In this document: positions 9,744 through 19,632 of the stretch, one piece after another
Position numbering within the stretch: position 1 is the first letter of the stretch
How the letters are laid out: every line of letters begins with the position of its first letter
The notes under the pieces: model-generated
The model's input: the letters and a program-made list of their open reading frames with translations, nothing else
Database searches by the model: none
What the model was told of the DNA's origin: nothing
Position numbers and translations under genes: made by a program
NCBI GenBank assembly: GCA_025210395.1
Contig: JAOARV010000035.1
Location: 1 to 64,000 of the forward strand
DNA length: 64,000 bases
Origin: Marinisporobacter sp.
GTDB lineage: Bacteria > Bacillota > Clostridia > Peptostreptococcales > Thermotaleaceae
Direction: 5' to 3'

Positions 9744-9998
9744 TTATTTTCTCAATTGCCGTTCGAAAATTTCTATCTGTTTTTTGATCAAATCCATTTG
9801 TTGACACATTTGTTGTTGATTATTTTGTGACTGCTGTAGTTGTTCTTGTGCTGCAATCGTTAAAATAGCCTGCCCAACAGCTTCAATAAAGTTACCTAAA
9901 GCATTTTGTTCATTTGCATCTAAGTTTTGTATCAACAATAAGGCCACTAAGTATGATAATAGGGTAAATTGTTCTGGTGGTAGATTGAAAAATGACAT
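9744..9998 (-). CDS. Small hydrophobic/coiled-coil protein, function unknown
   Basis: 84 residues. The N-terminal half is hydrophobic and may dip into or associate with the membrane (FTLLSYLVALLLIQNL; AVGQAILTIAAQ). The C-terminal half is very Gln-rich and predicted helical (QEQLQQSQNNQQQMCQQMDL) and ends in a charged coiled coil. Its ATG is preceded by an AGGGGG-type site. It heads a run of three small minus-strand genes. No family recognised. Confidence 0.65.
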   Translation of the reverse strand: MSFFNLPPEQFTLLSYLVALLLIQNLDANEQNALGNFIEAVGQAILTIAAQEQLQQSQNNQQQMCQQMDLIKKQIEIFERQLRK

Positions 9999-10078
9999 TA
10001 TTGATCCCCCTGCTTTTCTCCTTTTTTATTTTATTATACTCAAGGTCTTTCTTTCTTGTGCTTAAAATATGTACACAC

Positions 10079-10127
10079 AAAAAAGAGTCAAGGTCAAATC
10101 AATCAATGATTTAAACTCAACTCTTTA
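10079..10127 (-). terminator. Terminator after the 118-residue membrane protein gene
   Basis: On the minus strand AAAGAGT pairs with ACTCTTT, and inside it TTAAATCA pairs with TGATTTGA, followed by a T run. It separates 10143-10499 from the next small-gene cluster. Confidence 0.8.
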
Positions 10128-10142
10128 TCTTTTAAAATAAAT

Positions 10143-10499
10143 TTACCAAGCTGTATTTCTTCTTGTTCCATAAACAGGCTTTAATGCCTTAATTCCTGCT
10201 ATCCCTGGAATCATACTATAGATAAAAGCCAAGGATCTTCTTTTCCAAGATTTTTCATCCACTTTGAATGTAGCTTGATGTGTTCCTCTATAGATCATAA
10301 TCATTCTTGCTCCCATGATACTTACAAGGGATGCAATAATCATATTTGAAGCCACATCTGATATATTATTAACAATTACCCAACTAATACTAAATGCAAG
10401 ACCTGATAATCCAACGATAGTAACTAATCCTACAAATGCTGTAAATGCTTTTAATGAACAATCTAAAATCGTTTCTTTTGACTTTTTCATAACGCTCAT
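10143..10499 (-). CDS. Small membrane protein, function unknown
   Basis: 118 residues with two strong hydrophobic segments (about 16-40, FVGLVTIVGLSGLAFSISWV; and about 48-66, NMIIASLVSIMGARMIMIY). A basic loop follows (about 75-90, KSWKRRS), then a weaker hydrophobic region ending in a basic tail. This suggests a two- or three-pass inner-membrane protein. It has its own promoter (10560-10588) and terminator (10079-10127), so it is monocistronic. No family recognised. Confidence 0.65.
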   Translation of the reverse strand: MSVMKKSKETILDCSLKAFTAFVGLVTIVGLSGLAFSISWVIVNNISDVASNMIIASLVSIMGARMIMIYRGTHQATFKVDEKSWKRRSLAFIYSMIPGIAGIKALKPVYGTRRNTAW

Positions 10500-10559
10500 A
10501 CCTCTCTTCTATTTTTTTAATCTATCAACGGAATTGTTTTTCTTTTCTGCCGCCAGTAC

Positions 10560-10588
10560 ATCATACAATAGAAAAGATATAATTTCAA
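10560..10588 (-). promoter_or_regulatory. Sigma-A type promoter for the 118-residue membrane protein
   Basis: Minus strand TTGAAA (10588-10583), 17-bp spacer, TATGAT (10565-10560). It lies about 60 bp before the start codon of 10143-10499 and points at it. Confidence 0.65.
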
Positions 10589-10902
10589 CACAAAAATACA
10601 CCTAAAAGCATTGATATTTCTACCTTTCATCAAACGAGAAATATACATTTTTCAAGATTTCTATTTTCTGAAAAAACAAATTTGTATTTCCCTCAATCTA
10701 TCCTATAAACGATTGTCTTTACCCCTTCTGCCTTATGAATATAGACTTATTTTCAATACAAATAATTGTAACGATAGCAATTTCTTTTGAAAATGTATTA
10801 AATGCTTTAATCGTTAGAATATTGCGGATTTTTGTTTCAGTTTCTCATTTTCCTTTTTTAAATACTATACTTCTATCTATAGAAAAGAATTTTCTGTATC
10901 TA
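10589..10902. other. Gene-free AT-rich spacer
   Basis: Between the promoter of the small membrane protein and the terminator of the GGDEF-EAL gene I see no open frame that looks coding, no strong hairpin and no recognised RNA motif. Confidence 0.4.
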
Positions 10903-10946
10903 AAATAAAAATACCCCCTTGAGAAAATCCATCTTCTCAAAGGAGC
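10903..10946 (-). terminator. Terminator of the GGDEF-EAL gene
   Basis: Minus strand CTCCTTTGAGAA pairs with TTCTCAAGGGGG (including G-U pairs) and is followed by TATTTTTAT. It lies just past the stop codon of 10974-12656. Confidence 0.75.
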
Positions 10947-10973
10947 TATCCTTTCTTTTACCTATGCTATTCT

Positions 10974-12656
10974 CTATATATTTTTTCTTTTATAAAGTAT
11001 TCTTTCAATCTCTTCAATAGGTACAGGCTTACTAAACAAGTATCCCTGATATTCATCACAATGAATATTTCTTAAAAATTCTAGCTGTTCCTTTGTTTCA
11101 ACCCCTTCACACACAACTTTGATCTTCAGTGCTTTTGCCATACTCACGGCTGCCTTTATAAGCAATTCATCTCTTTTATCCTTGTTGATTCCATCGACAA
11201 ATAATTTATCAATTTTTAATACGTCTATTGGAAAATTTTTTAAATAAGTGAGTGATGAGTAACCTTTTCCAAAATCATCTAAAGATATTTTTATATACTT
11301 TTCCTTTAACGCCTTTAAGATCTTATTGGTATACGCTGTATCTTTCATAGATGCGGTTTCAGTGATTTCTATATTGATTAACGATGTATCAACGCCTGTA
11401 CGATTAAATATCTCCTCTATTTCTTTTAAGAATTTACTTTCGTTGAATAATTTTGCAGAAATATTGACAGAAATATTGACAGGCTTTACCCCTCTATTGG
11501 TCCAATCTTTTATTTGCAAACAAGCAAGCTCTAGCACCTGTAAATCAAGGTGTTTAATCAAACCTGTTTCTTCTGCTACATGTATGAAATAATTTGGATA
11601 AGTAAGACCTAATTTAGGATGGTTCCACCTTATGAGTGCCTCTAGTGAAGAAACTTCCCCTGTTTGAATATTCACCTTAGGCTGGTAATGAAGAATCCAC
11701 TCTTTTTTCTTAATTGCATATCTAATCGCTTCTGCAATGTGAAGCTTTTCCTTTGATTTTTCATCCATAGTCTTATTATAAAGCTTATAGTTATTTCCAC
11801 CCTCTTCTTTTACTTGATACATGGCAACATCTGCATTTTTAAATAATATTTCTGTACTCATCTCTTCATCAGAAGTTATAGAAATTCCTATACTGCAAGT
11901 AATATGTACATCTATTTCCTTTACTATAAAAGGCTTTTGAAATAAATCAATAATCTTTTTAGCCATATCTTTTAATGGATCTATATGATCCATCCCTTCC
12001 ATTACTATTATAAATTCATCTCCACCTAAACGAGCAATCGTACCCTGATCTTTTATAACCTCTCCTAGTTTATCTGCCACAAGTTTTAAAAGATCATCTC
12101 CAAAATAATGTCCTAGTGTATCATTGATTAATTTAAATTTATCTAAATCAATAAATAATACGCCTACTTTAGTATGATCTTTAATGGATTCATTGATGGA
12201 GATAGTTAAATACTCCTCTATATATCTTCTATTCGGTAAGCCTGTAAACCGATCATAAAAGGCAAAATATCTTAATTGATTTAAAAGATTTTCTTTTTCT
12301 TCAAGAGATTTATAAAATCCATATGCAATAAATACAATTCCCAATCCTAAAAACAACTCTTCAATCAAATAATCTTGCCATTTAGGAATAGGTATAAACC
12401 TTAATTCATCTAACATATCACTAAATAACAATATGCAAAGGAAAACACATCCCATAGTTAAATATTTTATTTTAAACTCTAGTGCCACCAAAAAACAAAA
12501 TACAATAAAAATAAAATAGATTCCCTCCACTATAAAATCATCATAATCAACCTCTAAATGGTTTCTTCTAAAAATGATTGTTATTATAAAAAGTAATAAA
12601 ATTAACCCGCTAATAATCCCTGTTTTTTTCCATTCTTTAATAATCTTATTCCCCAT
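10974..12656 (-). CDS. Membrane GGDEF-EAL protein, c-di-GMP turnover
   Basis: 560 residues. An N-terminal membrane region with about four helices (to residue 115) is followed by a GGDEF domain (about 130-285) and an EAL domain (about 300-550). The cyclase signature is intact (ARLGGDEF), but the upstream RxxD inhibitory site is not (KDQG at that position), so product feedback through it is unlikely. The phosphodiesterase residues are present: LEALIRW, VNIS, EITETA, DDFGKGYSSL, LKIDKLF, EGVET and QGYLFSKP. The protein can therefore be a c-di-GMP phosphodiesterase, with a possible cyclase or GTP-sensing GGDEF. It has no separate extracellular sensor and is transcribed alone. It should affect motility or adhesion together with the cyclase at 55966-57528. 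Confidence 0.92.
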   Translation of the reverse strand: MGNKIIKEWKKTGIISGLILLLFIITIIFRRNHLEVDYDDFIVEGIYFIFIVFCFLVALEFKIKYLTMGCVFLCILLFSDMLDELRFIPIPKWQDYLIEELFLGLGIVFIAYGFYKSLEEKENLLNQLRYFAFYDRFTGLPNRRYIEEYLTISINESIKDHTKVGVLFIDLDKFKLINDTLGHYFGDDLLKLVADKLGEVIKDQGTIARLGGDEFIIVMEGMDHIDPLKDMAKKIIDLFQKPFIVKEIDVHITCSIGISITSDEEMSTEILFKNADVAMYQVKEEGGNNYKLYNKTMDEKSKEKLHIAEAIRYAIKKKEWILHYQPKVNIQTGEVSSLEALIRWNHPKLGLTYPNYFIHVAEETGLIKHLDLQVLELACLQIKDWTNRGVKPVNISVNISAKLFNESKFLKEIEEIFNRTGVDTSLINIEITETASMKDTAYTNKILKALKEKYIKISLDDFGKGYSSLTYLKNFPIDVLKIDKLFVDGINKDKRDELLIKAAVSMAKALKIKVVCEGVETKEQLEFLRNIHCDEYQGYLFSKPVPIEEIERILYKRKNI

Positions 12657-12981
12657 ATTTTTCTTATCCCCATTATATTTTTTAAATAAAACAATCTATC
12701 TTATAAGAATATACTATTTTTTACATAGTGGTCAATTATTTCATAAATTTTTTATACTCTATTTATCAATTTTCTATTTTTTCTTTTATTTTTCGAAGAA
12801 ATTACATTTTACAATAGTAAAATATACCTATATCATATTTTCTCACTCCAATACATTTTCATTCACATAAAAGAAATGCTGCGATATATTTTAATCGTAG
12901 CTTAAAATCAAAATCATATGTTTCATCTTTTTTTCATTGGGTATCCTATATATATACTATTTGGAGAGGAGCTTATCATTT
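12657..12981. other. Divergent intergenic region with a small hairpin
   Basis: About 325 bp separate the divergent GGDEF-EAL and thiol peroxidase genes. The region is very T-rich. An 8-bp inverted repeat (GCTGCGAT / ATCGTAGC, 12878-12901) sits about 80 bp before the peroxidase start; it could be an operator or a leader hairpin. No clear PerR-type box was seen. Confidence 0.35.
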
Positions 12982-13497
12982 ATGCTAGAAAAAAGAAAAG
13001 GCATCATCACCATGCAAGGAAATCCTATGACCTTACTAGGTACAGAAATAAAGGTAGGAGATACAGCCCCAGATTTTACAGTACTAAAAAACGATCTTAC
13101 TCCTTTTTCATTAAAGGATGTAGAAGAAAAGATAAAAATCATTAGCGTAGTCCCATCTATCGATACAGGAGTTTGTGAATTTCAAACTACTTTTTTCAAC
13201 CAAGAAGCAGCTTCCTTAGGAGATGTGGCGATCTTAACCATCAGTGTAGATTTGCCCTTTGCACAAAAGAGATTTTGCGGCGCTAAAGGCATTGATGCAG
13301 TCATAACCCTATCGGATCATAAGGATTTATCCTTTGGTCTTAATTATGGCTTTGTCATTGAAGAATTAAGACTTTTAAGTCGTGGCATTGTAATTTTAGA
13401 CAAAGAAAATAAGGTACGCTATGTAGAGTACCTTAAAGAAGTTACGAATCATCCTGATTATGAAAAAGCAATGACCGCATTAAAAGAATTATTGTAA
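12982..13497 (+). CDS. tpx: Thiol peroxidase (Tpx-type peroxiredoxin)
   Basis: Reduces hydrogen peroxide and organic peroxides in the cytoplasm using thioredoxin. The 171 residues fit the family. The peroxidatic Cys65 lies in SIDTGVCE and the resolving Cys99 in AQKRFCG, the spacing of atypical two-Cys Tpx enzymes. VGDTAPDF near the start is a typical peroxiredoxin opening. I chose the ATG at 12982 because GGAGAGGAG lies about 10 bp upstream; an in-frame ATG at 12937 lacks a ribosome binding site and would add unrelated hydrophobic residues. It is a single gene with its own terminator. Expected role: peroxide tolerance in an anaerobe. Confidence 0.93.
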   Translation: MLEKRKGIITMQGNPMTLLGTEIKVGDTAPDFTVLKNDLTPFSLKDVEEKIKIISVVPSIDTGVCEFQTTFFNQEAASLGDVAILTISVDLPFAQKRFCGAKGIDAVITLSDHKDLSFGLNYGFVIEELRLLSRGIVILDKENKVRYVEYLKEVTNHPDYEKAMTALKELL

Positions 13498-13509
13498 AAA
13501 CCCCCTAAA

Positions 13510-13546
13510 GCTGTCAATAGGGATTTTCCCTTTGGTGGCTTTTTTG
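13510..13546 (+). terminator. Terminator of tpx
   Basis: GCTGTCAATAGGGA pairs with TCCCTTTGGTGGC (some G-U pairs) followed by TTTTTT. Its sequence is close to the hairpin at 29106-29146, so the two look like copies of one terminator element. Confidence 0.8.
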
Positions 13547-13598
13547 ATTTTTCATCTACCTGAGTATAGTTAGTGATTGAATAAGATCATTGCAAAGC

Positions 13599-16550
13599 TT
13601 ACTTATTCCCCTTCACTAATTCAATATATTTCCTATGCTTATTTAATACAAAAATAGGTAATGGCATTTCTGCATGAAATCCAAAAGTTAAATTCAGTCC
13701 TCTTAAAACATGTCCCAATTCACCTAATTCTTTTCTTTCCTTATCTTCATACTCACCTGCCACTGTAATTTCTACCATTCTTTGTTTGCTCAATAGTTTA
13801 TTCGGTAAATCTATTTTCGTCACATTTACAGGTACCCCCTTCATGGTATCTGGTCTTGAACCTATTGAATAAAATGTGGAAAAATTTTCAGAAAACAATC
13901 CTTTACCTTTATTATCCATATACTTAGAATGAATAATAGGCTTTTTAGTTCCACGAGAACTTATTTTGTGGCCTTCAAATTCTTCTCCTAAAAAATTGAA
14001 CTTATTAAATGTTCTAAACCCTTCGCAATCAATTCTATTTAACAAATCCTTTTCTATCAAAAGATAGCTATCTGTATTTTTCGTAGATCCCTCTATAATC
14101 TTTTCCGTAAAACTATTTATTTCTTCCTTTGTCAGCTTTTCTATAGGTCTTTCATCCTTTACATCCACCTTACACAACACTTCTCTTTTTAGTTGAAATG
14201 AATCTGTTACCTTTTTATCATTTATGTACATGACTATTTTTTCTTCCACTTGCTTGAATAACGCTAAATATCTTTCCCCATCTATCACTACCTCTCTTAT
14301 AATAAGAATTGGTATTTTTTTTATTCCATACACAGCTAAACATTCTTCAAGATATTCACCTATATCTAACAATTCTTGTAAATTAATATTCCTATCTAAC
14401 TTGCTAACTTTTATATATTTTTTATCCTTTTTATTTTCTATCCTCAAAGATATATTTTCATTTAATACTATATTTACTACTTTATTAAATCCATCTTTAT
14501 ATTTATTTTTTTCTGTTTGAATAAAATAATCTGGTATTTCATCTGTCTGATTAAATCTTAAAAACTTTACTCTTTCTGGAGAATCAATTAATAATTTGGA
14601 TGGGTCTAATTGATTATTCTTAGCAAATTCCCAAAAGTTATTGCGTAGACTAGCATCAAAACATACAATGATCTCCCTATCCTTATAAAGAGATGTTACC
14701 TCATTAATATTTTTAACAACAAATTCATTCGTAGCTCTTCTTCTATTTTTAATTTTCTTTATTTCAGCACATTTCACTACTTCCTTAGAAACCGAAAGCA
14801 AAGATTTGCTTAAAATTTTCCAATCATCTCCACCATAAAATTTACAATAAGTTTTTCCATCTGCTATATATGATAATAATATTTTTTTATCTATAGTTCT
14901 AATTCCAAACAATACTTTCTTATGTAATTCTCTCTTCTCATATTCCTTAGGAAGAACCCCTAAATCACTTAATAAATCTAATAAAGAATTCCTAACTTTT
15001 CCTTTTTTTGCTTCCTCTGAAAGCTTCTTTTTACCATCCTCTGATTGATTAAGATCATTAATAAATTGATTTACTCGATTGGTTTTCATCATAGCTAATC
15101 TTATAGCACCTTTTGGATCTCTTTCTTTTATCTCTTCATCCTTATTATGATATGCTCCTATATGAATCAATGCAGCAACTGCTATGGATTTATGATACTG
15201 CTCTAGTTTTCTAGCTAAAACGCTACATCGATCCTCTATAGTCTCACCAATCTCTAAAAGATCATCCAAACTATCCTTCTCTTTAAACTCAAGGCTCACA
15301 TCATTTAATGTATATATATTTTCTTCAACTTTCTTAAATTGAAACTCCTTAATCAGTACTTCTTTCACGAGGTCTATGAGTTGTCTTTCCAATGGATATA
15401 CTTCTAAAACAATATGTTTTATATCATCACAAAAGAAAAATTCATTATTTTTAAATTTAACATCTTCTATGTTTATTTCTTCTATTTCTTTTCTTGCAAT
15501 CAATTTATATTTATCCATTAAAAGATTATGTATTTCCTTTCTTACAGGTAGCCCTGGTCCTGAATTTGCAGTAACCATATTGGTATCCTTATTTGAAACT
15601 AATATCCATACTCTTTTCCCCTCTTCTCCACTACTGTATTTCTTAGGATGATGCATGGCATCCTTTACCACATCCTTAAATCCATTAAATCTTGTATCTA
15701 TATATTTTTCACAAAACTTAGGTTTTGCATTGATATCAAAATCATAGCCTTTTCTATCTAAAGATACTTTTATAAATACATCCTCTTCTTGATCTTCAAA
15801 AGGATTATCAAATGATATATATATAGATCTTGAATTTCCTCCTTTAAGAATCAATTTATTATCGTTAAAACAACTTTGATTTACCCAAGACCTTACAGAT
15901 ATATATGGTTGAATAAAATATTCATTTTCATAATCTCTATGGGTCTTTAATACAAAGGTTAATACAAAGGAAAAACAGTATCTTCCCTTTCTAATAGGGT
16001 CTGAAACACATTCCCTTTTATTACTATCACAAGCTAAATAAAATGTTTTATGTGCATCTATAGTAGAAAAATATATAGGACTTTTGCAGAAATCAAAGGC
16101 GAAAAGTGCTGGAATAATTGAAAAAAGAAGATTCATATCCTTCATATAATCTTTCTTAATCATCAATTCCTTAGAGCTAAACCCCTCGCTCCATTGCCAT
16201 TCTTCATGAAAGATCCATCTTTCTTCTATCTTTTTATCTTTTATTGATTGATTTATCCAATCCTTTACTACTCTTTTAATCGTTGTAGCATCAATTTTTT
16301 CTGTACTATATATCCAAGGGTCCTGAGAATTCTCTAATACTTTACTCGTGACAAATACAATTTGTGGAAATAATACCATTAAAGCTTTTGAAATATCTAT
16401 GGGTTTAATTCCATCTAGATAGCCTCTTTCATTTCTAAAATGCTTATTAATAAAATCTTCTACATTTTTAGGCATATTTAGTGTATACAAAGTATATTCT
16501 GGTATATTTTCTTCTTTGAGAAAATATGATTTTAATTGTAATTTATTCAT
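13599..16550 (-). CDS. pPIWI-RE family protein (PIWI/RNase H-fold defence effector)
   Basis: Third gene of a pPIWI-RE cassette. These prokaryotic PIWI-like proteins are known from comparative genomics in conserved three-gene sets with a DinG-type helicase and an REase-fold protein. They are predicted to act on RNA-DNA hybrids or R-loops of invading DNA. The 983 residues have the expected size and architecture: an N-terminal X-type region, a middle region and a C-terminal RNase H-like module. The last includes a strand-Asp motif (VICFDASLRNNFWE, about residue 695) and a conserved-looking tail (VLRGLNLTFGFHAEMPLPI). The assignment rests mainly on gene order and partners, with overall sequence resemblance. 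The start is the ATG at 16550, 9 bp after GGAGG; it overlaps the helicase stop by 8 bp, so translation is coupled. I could not verify every catalytic residue. Confidence 0.75.
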   Translation of the reverse strand: MNKLQLKSYFLKEENIPEYTLYTLNMPKNVEDFINKHFRNERGYLDGIKPIDISKALMVLFPQIVFVTSKVLENSQDPWIYSTEKIDATTIKRVVKDWINQSIKDKKIEERWIFHEEWQWSEGFSSKELMIKKDYMKDMNLLFSIIPALFAFDFCKSPIYFSTIDAHKTFYLACDSNKRECVSDPIRKGRYCFSFVLTFVLKTHRDYENEYFIQPYISVRSWVNQSCFNDNKLILKGGNSRSIYISFDNPFEDQEEDVFIKVSLDRKGYDFDINAKPKFCEKYIDTRFNGFKDVVKDAMHHPKKYSSGEEGKRVWILVSNKDTNMVTANSGPGLPVRKEIHNLLMDKYKLIARKEIEEINIEDVKFKNNEFFFCDDIKHIVLEVYPLERQLIDLVKEVLIKEFQFKKVEENIYTLNDVSLEFKEKDSLDDLLEIGETIEDRCSVLARKLEQYHKSIAVAALIHIGAYHNKDEEIKERDPKGAIRLAMMKTNRVNQFINDLNQSEDGKKKLSEEAKKGKVRNSLLDLLSDLGVLPKEYEKRELHKKVLFGIRTIDKKILLSYIADGKTYCKFYGGDDWKILSKSLLSVSKEVVKCAEIKKIKNRRRATNEFVVKNINEVTSLYKDREIIVCFDASLRNNFWEFAKNNQLDPSKLLIDSPERVKFLRFNQTDEIPDYFIQTEKNKYKDGFNKVVNIVLNENISLRIENKKDKKYIKVSKLDRNINLQELLDIGEYLEECLAVYGIKKIPILIIREVVIDGERYLALFKQVEEKIVMYINDKKVTDSFQLKREVLCKVDVKDERPIEKLTKEEINSFTEKIIEGSTKNTDSYLLIEKDLLNRIDCEGFRTFNKFNFLGEEFEGHKISSRGTKKPIIHSKYMDNKGKGLFSENFSTFYSIGSRPDTMKGVPVNVTKIDLPNKLLSKQRMVEITVAGEYEDKERKELGELGHVLRGLNLTFGFHAEMPLPIFVLNKHRKYIELVKGNK

Positions 16551-19500
16551 CCGCTTCATCCTCCTCTATTATATTTAAAGCTTCCATATTCTCAACACAA
16601 AGTCTTAATCCTTCATAAAAATTATTATATAATTCCTTTACATAAATATTATCCATATGATTAACTAAAACATCACACCAAAGAGTCAACATATTAGCTT
16701 CTTTTTCTCCAAAAGAACCATCTACATAAAAAACTCTGCAATCCGTTCCTCCCCTTTGAAGTCTCCCAATACTCTGCTTTACAGAAACCATCGTATACCA
16801 TGCTAATATGATCTTTTCCTCGTCATTTAATTTATCAAATACAGCGATTTTATTGAGAATATCATTTAATTTTTCATAAGCATGCTTTTGTAAATTTTTC
16901 ATTCCTCCTTCTAACCCCTTACTTCTCATATTATCTAATTCTTTATTATACGTAGAATGAATAATTGAGAGGGTACTATAGAAATCTCCTGGAATAGAAT
17001 AAGGTCTAATCAAAAAGAAAATAGAGCCAAAATAGGATTTCTCCCTATCCAAAATATTATAACCTCTTTCTATGATCGTCATTGGAGCAACAAGAATATC
17101 CCCTTCTGTTTTGGCAAAACTCTCAAGCATCTCTTTTTCATAAACTCTAGGTACATCTTGATGATCATTCAATATATAATAACTATTTTTAAAGGAAGTG
17201 CTTTTTAATGCTTCCCCAACTACTTCACAATCTAAATATGAATTTACAATCATAAGAATCTTTCTATGCTGCTTATTATTTTTCCATTCCTTCAATTCTG
17301 CGTTCAATTTGTTTTCTAGTGATACAACCATCCTAGCTAGATTTTTCTCTCTTTCTTCCCGATCACTGATTCCTGATACTTTTATCATTTCTCCATGACT
17401 TGTTTCATCAAATACAGGGAAAAACTCTTGATAAATTTCCCCTTCTTTTTTATCGCTTTTTAACAACCATTGTGGTTTTACATACATATCATAATGTCCT
17501 GATGCAGGTGCTATACTTGTTCCACTTAACATAATCACGGCTGGACCTTGTTTATTTATTTCCTTTTTCAGGTGAGGCAATTTATACATTAAACTTCTTC
17601 CCATTCCTACATAAGCAACTAATTCAATAGCAATAAAATCATTTCTTTTATCCTTGTGAAATTTATATCCTACATACCTTTCAAGCATGGGTTCTGTTAC
17701 AAAAGACAATATGGATTTATGCAATGAACTTAAAATACTTACTATCTCATACTGATTCCCTAGTTTTTCATTAATAAAAGGATAATCCCTTACTAAATGA
17801 TTGAAATAATAATCTACTTGAACCAAATAAATATATAATTGGATTTTTTGTATAAACAATTTACGATCTACTTTTTTCTTTAATGTTATGCTATACTTCT
17901 CCATTAATTCCTCTGCTGCTTTTTTCGATAAATCTAAAGGATTCTCCTGAGAACCATAATCTCTAATCTTATTGTATCTTTGAAATAAGTCATGTTTTTG
18001 AAATTCTGTAGAATTCCTTTTTGTAGAGCTTTCATAATAAGATCCAATCAAATTTCTAAATTCATGTTCTTCATTTTTTTCCTTTTCTATTGAATGGATT
18101 AAATTCATCATTAAATAATTAGGAGATATGGGTCTTCTTGAAACAAAGCTTTCTATTCTCCTATGTTTTGCTAGAAATAATCTTGTTTTGTCAACAGCCC
18201 CTTTAAACTGACTAAGGTTATTAATAAATGTATGGTATCTTGTTTCTTTTATATCCATCACTCTCTTTGTTAAAATATTTGCTAAATTTTCTAATTTGCT
18301 TATTATATAATCATTCTCCGAAAAAATCTTTTCACTTGGTATAAAAATAGAATCAAAGATCTGCTGAATTTCATCGCATTCATCCATAAATACAAGATCT
18401 AATAGGTCATGCACAGCTTCATAATAGGTTCTATTGTAAGAATCAAAAAATTTAGGTATTCTTGAATAAACCAAACTATAAGGAGTCCCTATCCAAACAT
18501 CTGCATCCATAAGTTTTCTTGCCTCATTCCAAAAACCACATTGATTATGAAGTGGACAAAGCATTTTTTGATTCTCCCTACCTTGCATAAGCTTTTCACA
18601 TGGATATTGTTTTGTATCTATATCATAATGCTTTGCTAAAGCAGCTATTTCACAAGAACCGCTTAATGCTGAAAGAATCTGATTCTCTTCTTCCATCAAT
18701 TTAGTTATGTCCTCATTTTCCCTGATCATCCCTCGAATATAAGCATCCCGATGTTTCTTCAAATTTCCTTTTCCTAATATAACAGCAACTTCTAATCCTG
18801 TTTTCCTTAATTCCTTCGCTATGGCTAACACATCATTTACGTTTGTTTCTATTATTCCAACTTTTGCACCAAATTTTCTGCACAATCTAACAGTTTCCGC
18901 CTTTTTATAATTTGATTTCCCTGATCCTAATCCGCCAACAATATGTGTTATATTTTCATACACCAACTTTTCTTTTTTATCTGTTTTTCCTTTTATTAAA
19001 TGAATAGGATTTCGATTTTTCCATCCTAATTTTTTAAATAAAGGCTTCCAATCAAAATCTTCATCTAAATATAATGATTTTTTCTCTTTGTATCTGGGAA
19101 GCATAACTTTATTAATATCAATTAGTTTACTAGGAATGCTACCGCTATGTATCTCATTTAATTCTTGTTCATATTTAGAAAAAGTATATCGTTTTTTTAT
19201 TAAATATTTAAAATTTCCATCTTCACAATATTTCTTTTCTTTATTTAATTTACCATTCTCTTCTTTTAGTTTTATTTTATAATTTTTATACCGCTTTTCT
19301 ATAATTATTTCTGATTTAACCTTTACAAGATCATGTCCATTTATTTTAAAAAGTCTGACCTTTTCTGCTTCTTTCATATAGGCTTCTAATAGTTTTTTCC
19401 ATTTGAAAGATGATTTATATTGATGCTGCTTTCTTTTTAGATAATATATTTCTTCTGTTTCCTCTAATCCATCAAATACATCCTTTATAGTTTCATATAG

Positions 19501-19632
19501 TAAATAATTTGCTGCTTCTATAGACTGGTCTGGAAATTTCTTTTCTATTTGATATAGCAATACCTCCGTTAAAATAAATTCCTTCAAATGACAATTTTCT
19601 AAATTTGCATCAATCGTATCAATCTTTATCAT
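16543..19632 (-). CDS. DinG/XPD-like helicase of the pPIWI-RE cassette
   Basis: Superfamily 2 helicase. The 1029 residues hold a Walker A motif (GGLGSGKSN, about residue 235) and Walker B DECDE (VFMDECDE). Between them is a four-Cys set (GSCEIAAL, YPCEKLM, LCPLHNQC) placed like the iron-sulphur cluster of DinG/XPD enzymes. Motif VI is QSIGRLQRGG near the C-terminus. Such helicases unwind DNA or strip R-loops. The Walker A lacks the usual GTGKT form (GSGKS) but is intact. The start is the ATG at 19632 after GGAGGGG; an ATG five codons upstream lacks proper spacing. It overlaps the upstream REase gene by 14 bp and the downstream PIWI gene by 8 bp, so the three genes form one operon and probably one complex. 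Confidence 0.82.
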   Translation of the reverse strand: MIKIDTIDANLENCHLKEFILTEVLLYQIEKKFPDQSIEAANYLLYETIKDVFDGLEETEEIYYLKRKQHQYKSSFKWKKLLEAYMKEAEKVRLFKINGHDLVKVKSEIIIEKRYKNYKIKLKEENGKLNKEKKYCEDGNFKYLIKKRYTFSKYEQELNEIHSGSIPSKLIDINKVMLPRYKEKKSLYLDEDFDWKPLFKKLGWKNRNPIHLIKGKTDKKEKLVYENITHIVGGLGSGKSNYKKAETVRLCRKFGAKVGIIETNVNDVLAIAKELRKTGLEVAVILGKGNLKKHRDAYIRGMIRENEDITKLMEEENQILSALSGSCEIAALAKHYDIDTKQYPCEKLMQGRENQKMLCPLHNQCGFWNEARKLMDADVWIGTPYSLVYSRIPKFFDSYNRTYYEAVHDLLDLVFMDECDEIQQIFDSIFIPSEKIFSENDYIISKLENLANILTKRVMDIKETRYHTFINNLSQFKGAVDKTRLFLAKHRRIESFVSRRPISPNYLMMNLIHSIEKEKNEEHEFRNLIGSYYESSTKRNSTEFQKHDLFQRYNKIRDYGSQENPLDLSKKAAEELMEKYSITLKKKVDRKLFIQKIQLYIYLVQVDYYFNHLVRDYPFINEKLGNQYEIVSILSSLHKSILSFVTEPMLERYVGYKFHKDKRNDFIAIELVAYVGMGRSLMYKLPHLKKEINKQGPAVIMLSGTSIAPASGHYDMYVKPQWLLKSDKKEGEIYQEFFPVFDETSHGEMIKVSGISDREEREKNLARMVVSLENKLNAELKEWKNNKQHRKILMIVNSYLDCEVVGEALKSTSFKNSYYILNDHQDVPRVYEKEMLESFAKTEGDILVAPMTIIERGYNILDREKSYFGSIFFLIRPYSIPGDFYSTLSIIHSTYNKELDNMRSKGLEGGMKNLQKHAYEKLNDILNKIAVFDKLNDEEKIILAWYTMVSVKQSIGRLQRGGTDCRVFYVDGSFGEKEANMLTLWCDVLVNHMDNIYVKELYNNFYEGLRLCVENMEALNIIEEDEADE

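Noticed and set aside
12918-13145. 75-residue open frame over the tpx start
   Set aside because: It is in another frame of the clearly coding peroxiredoxin gene and is highly basic without sense.
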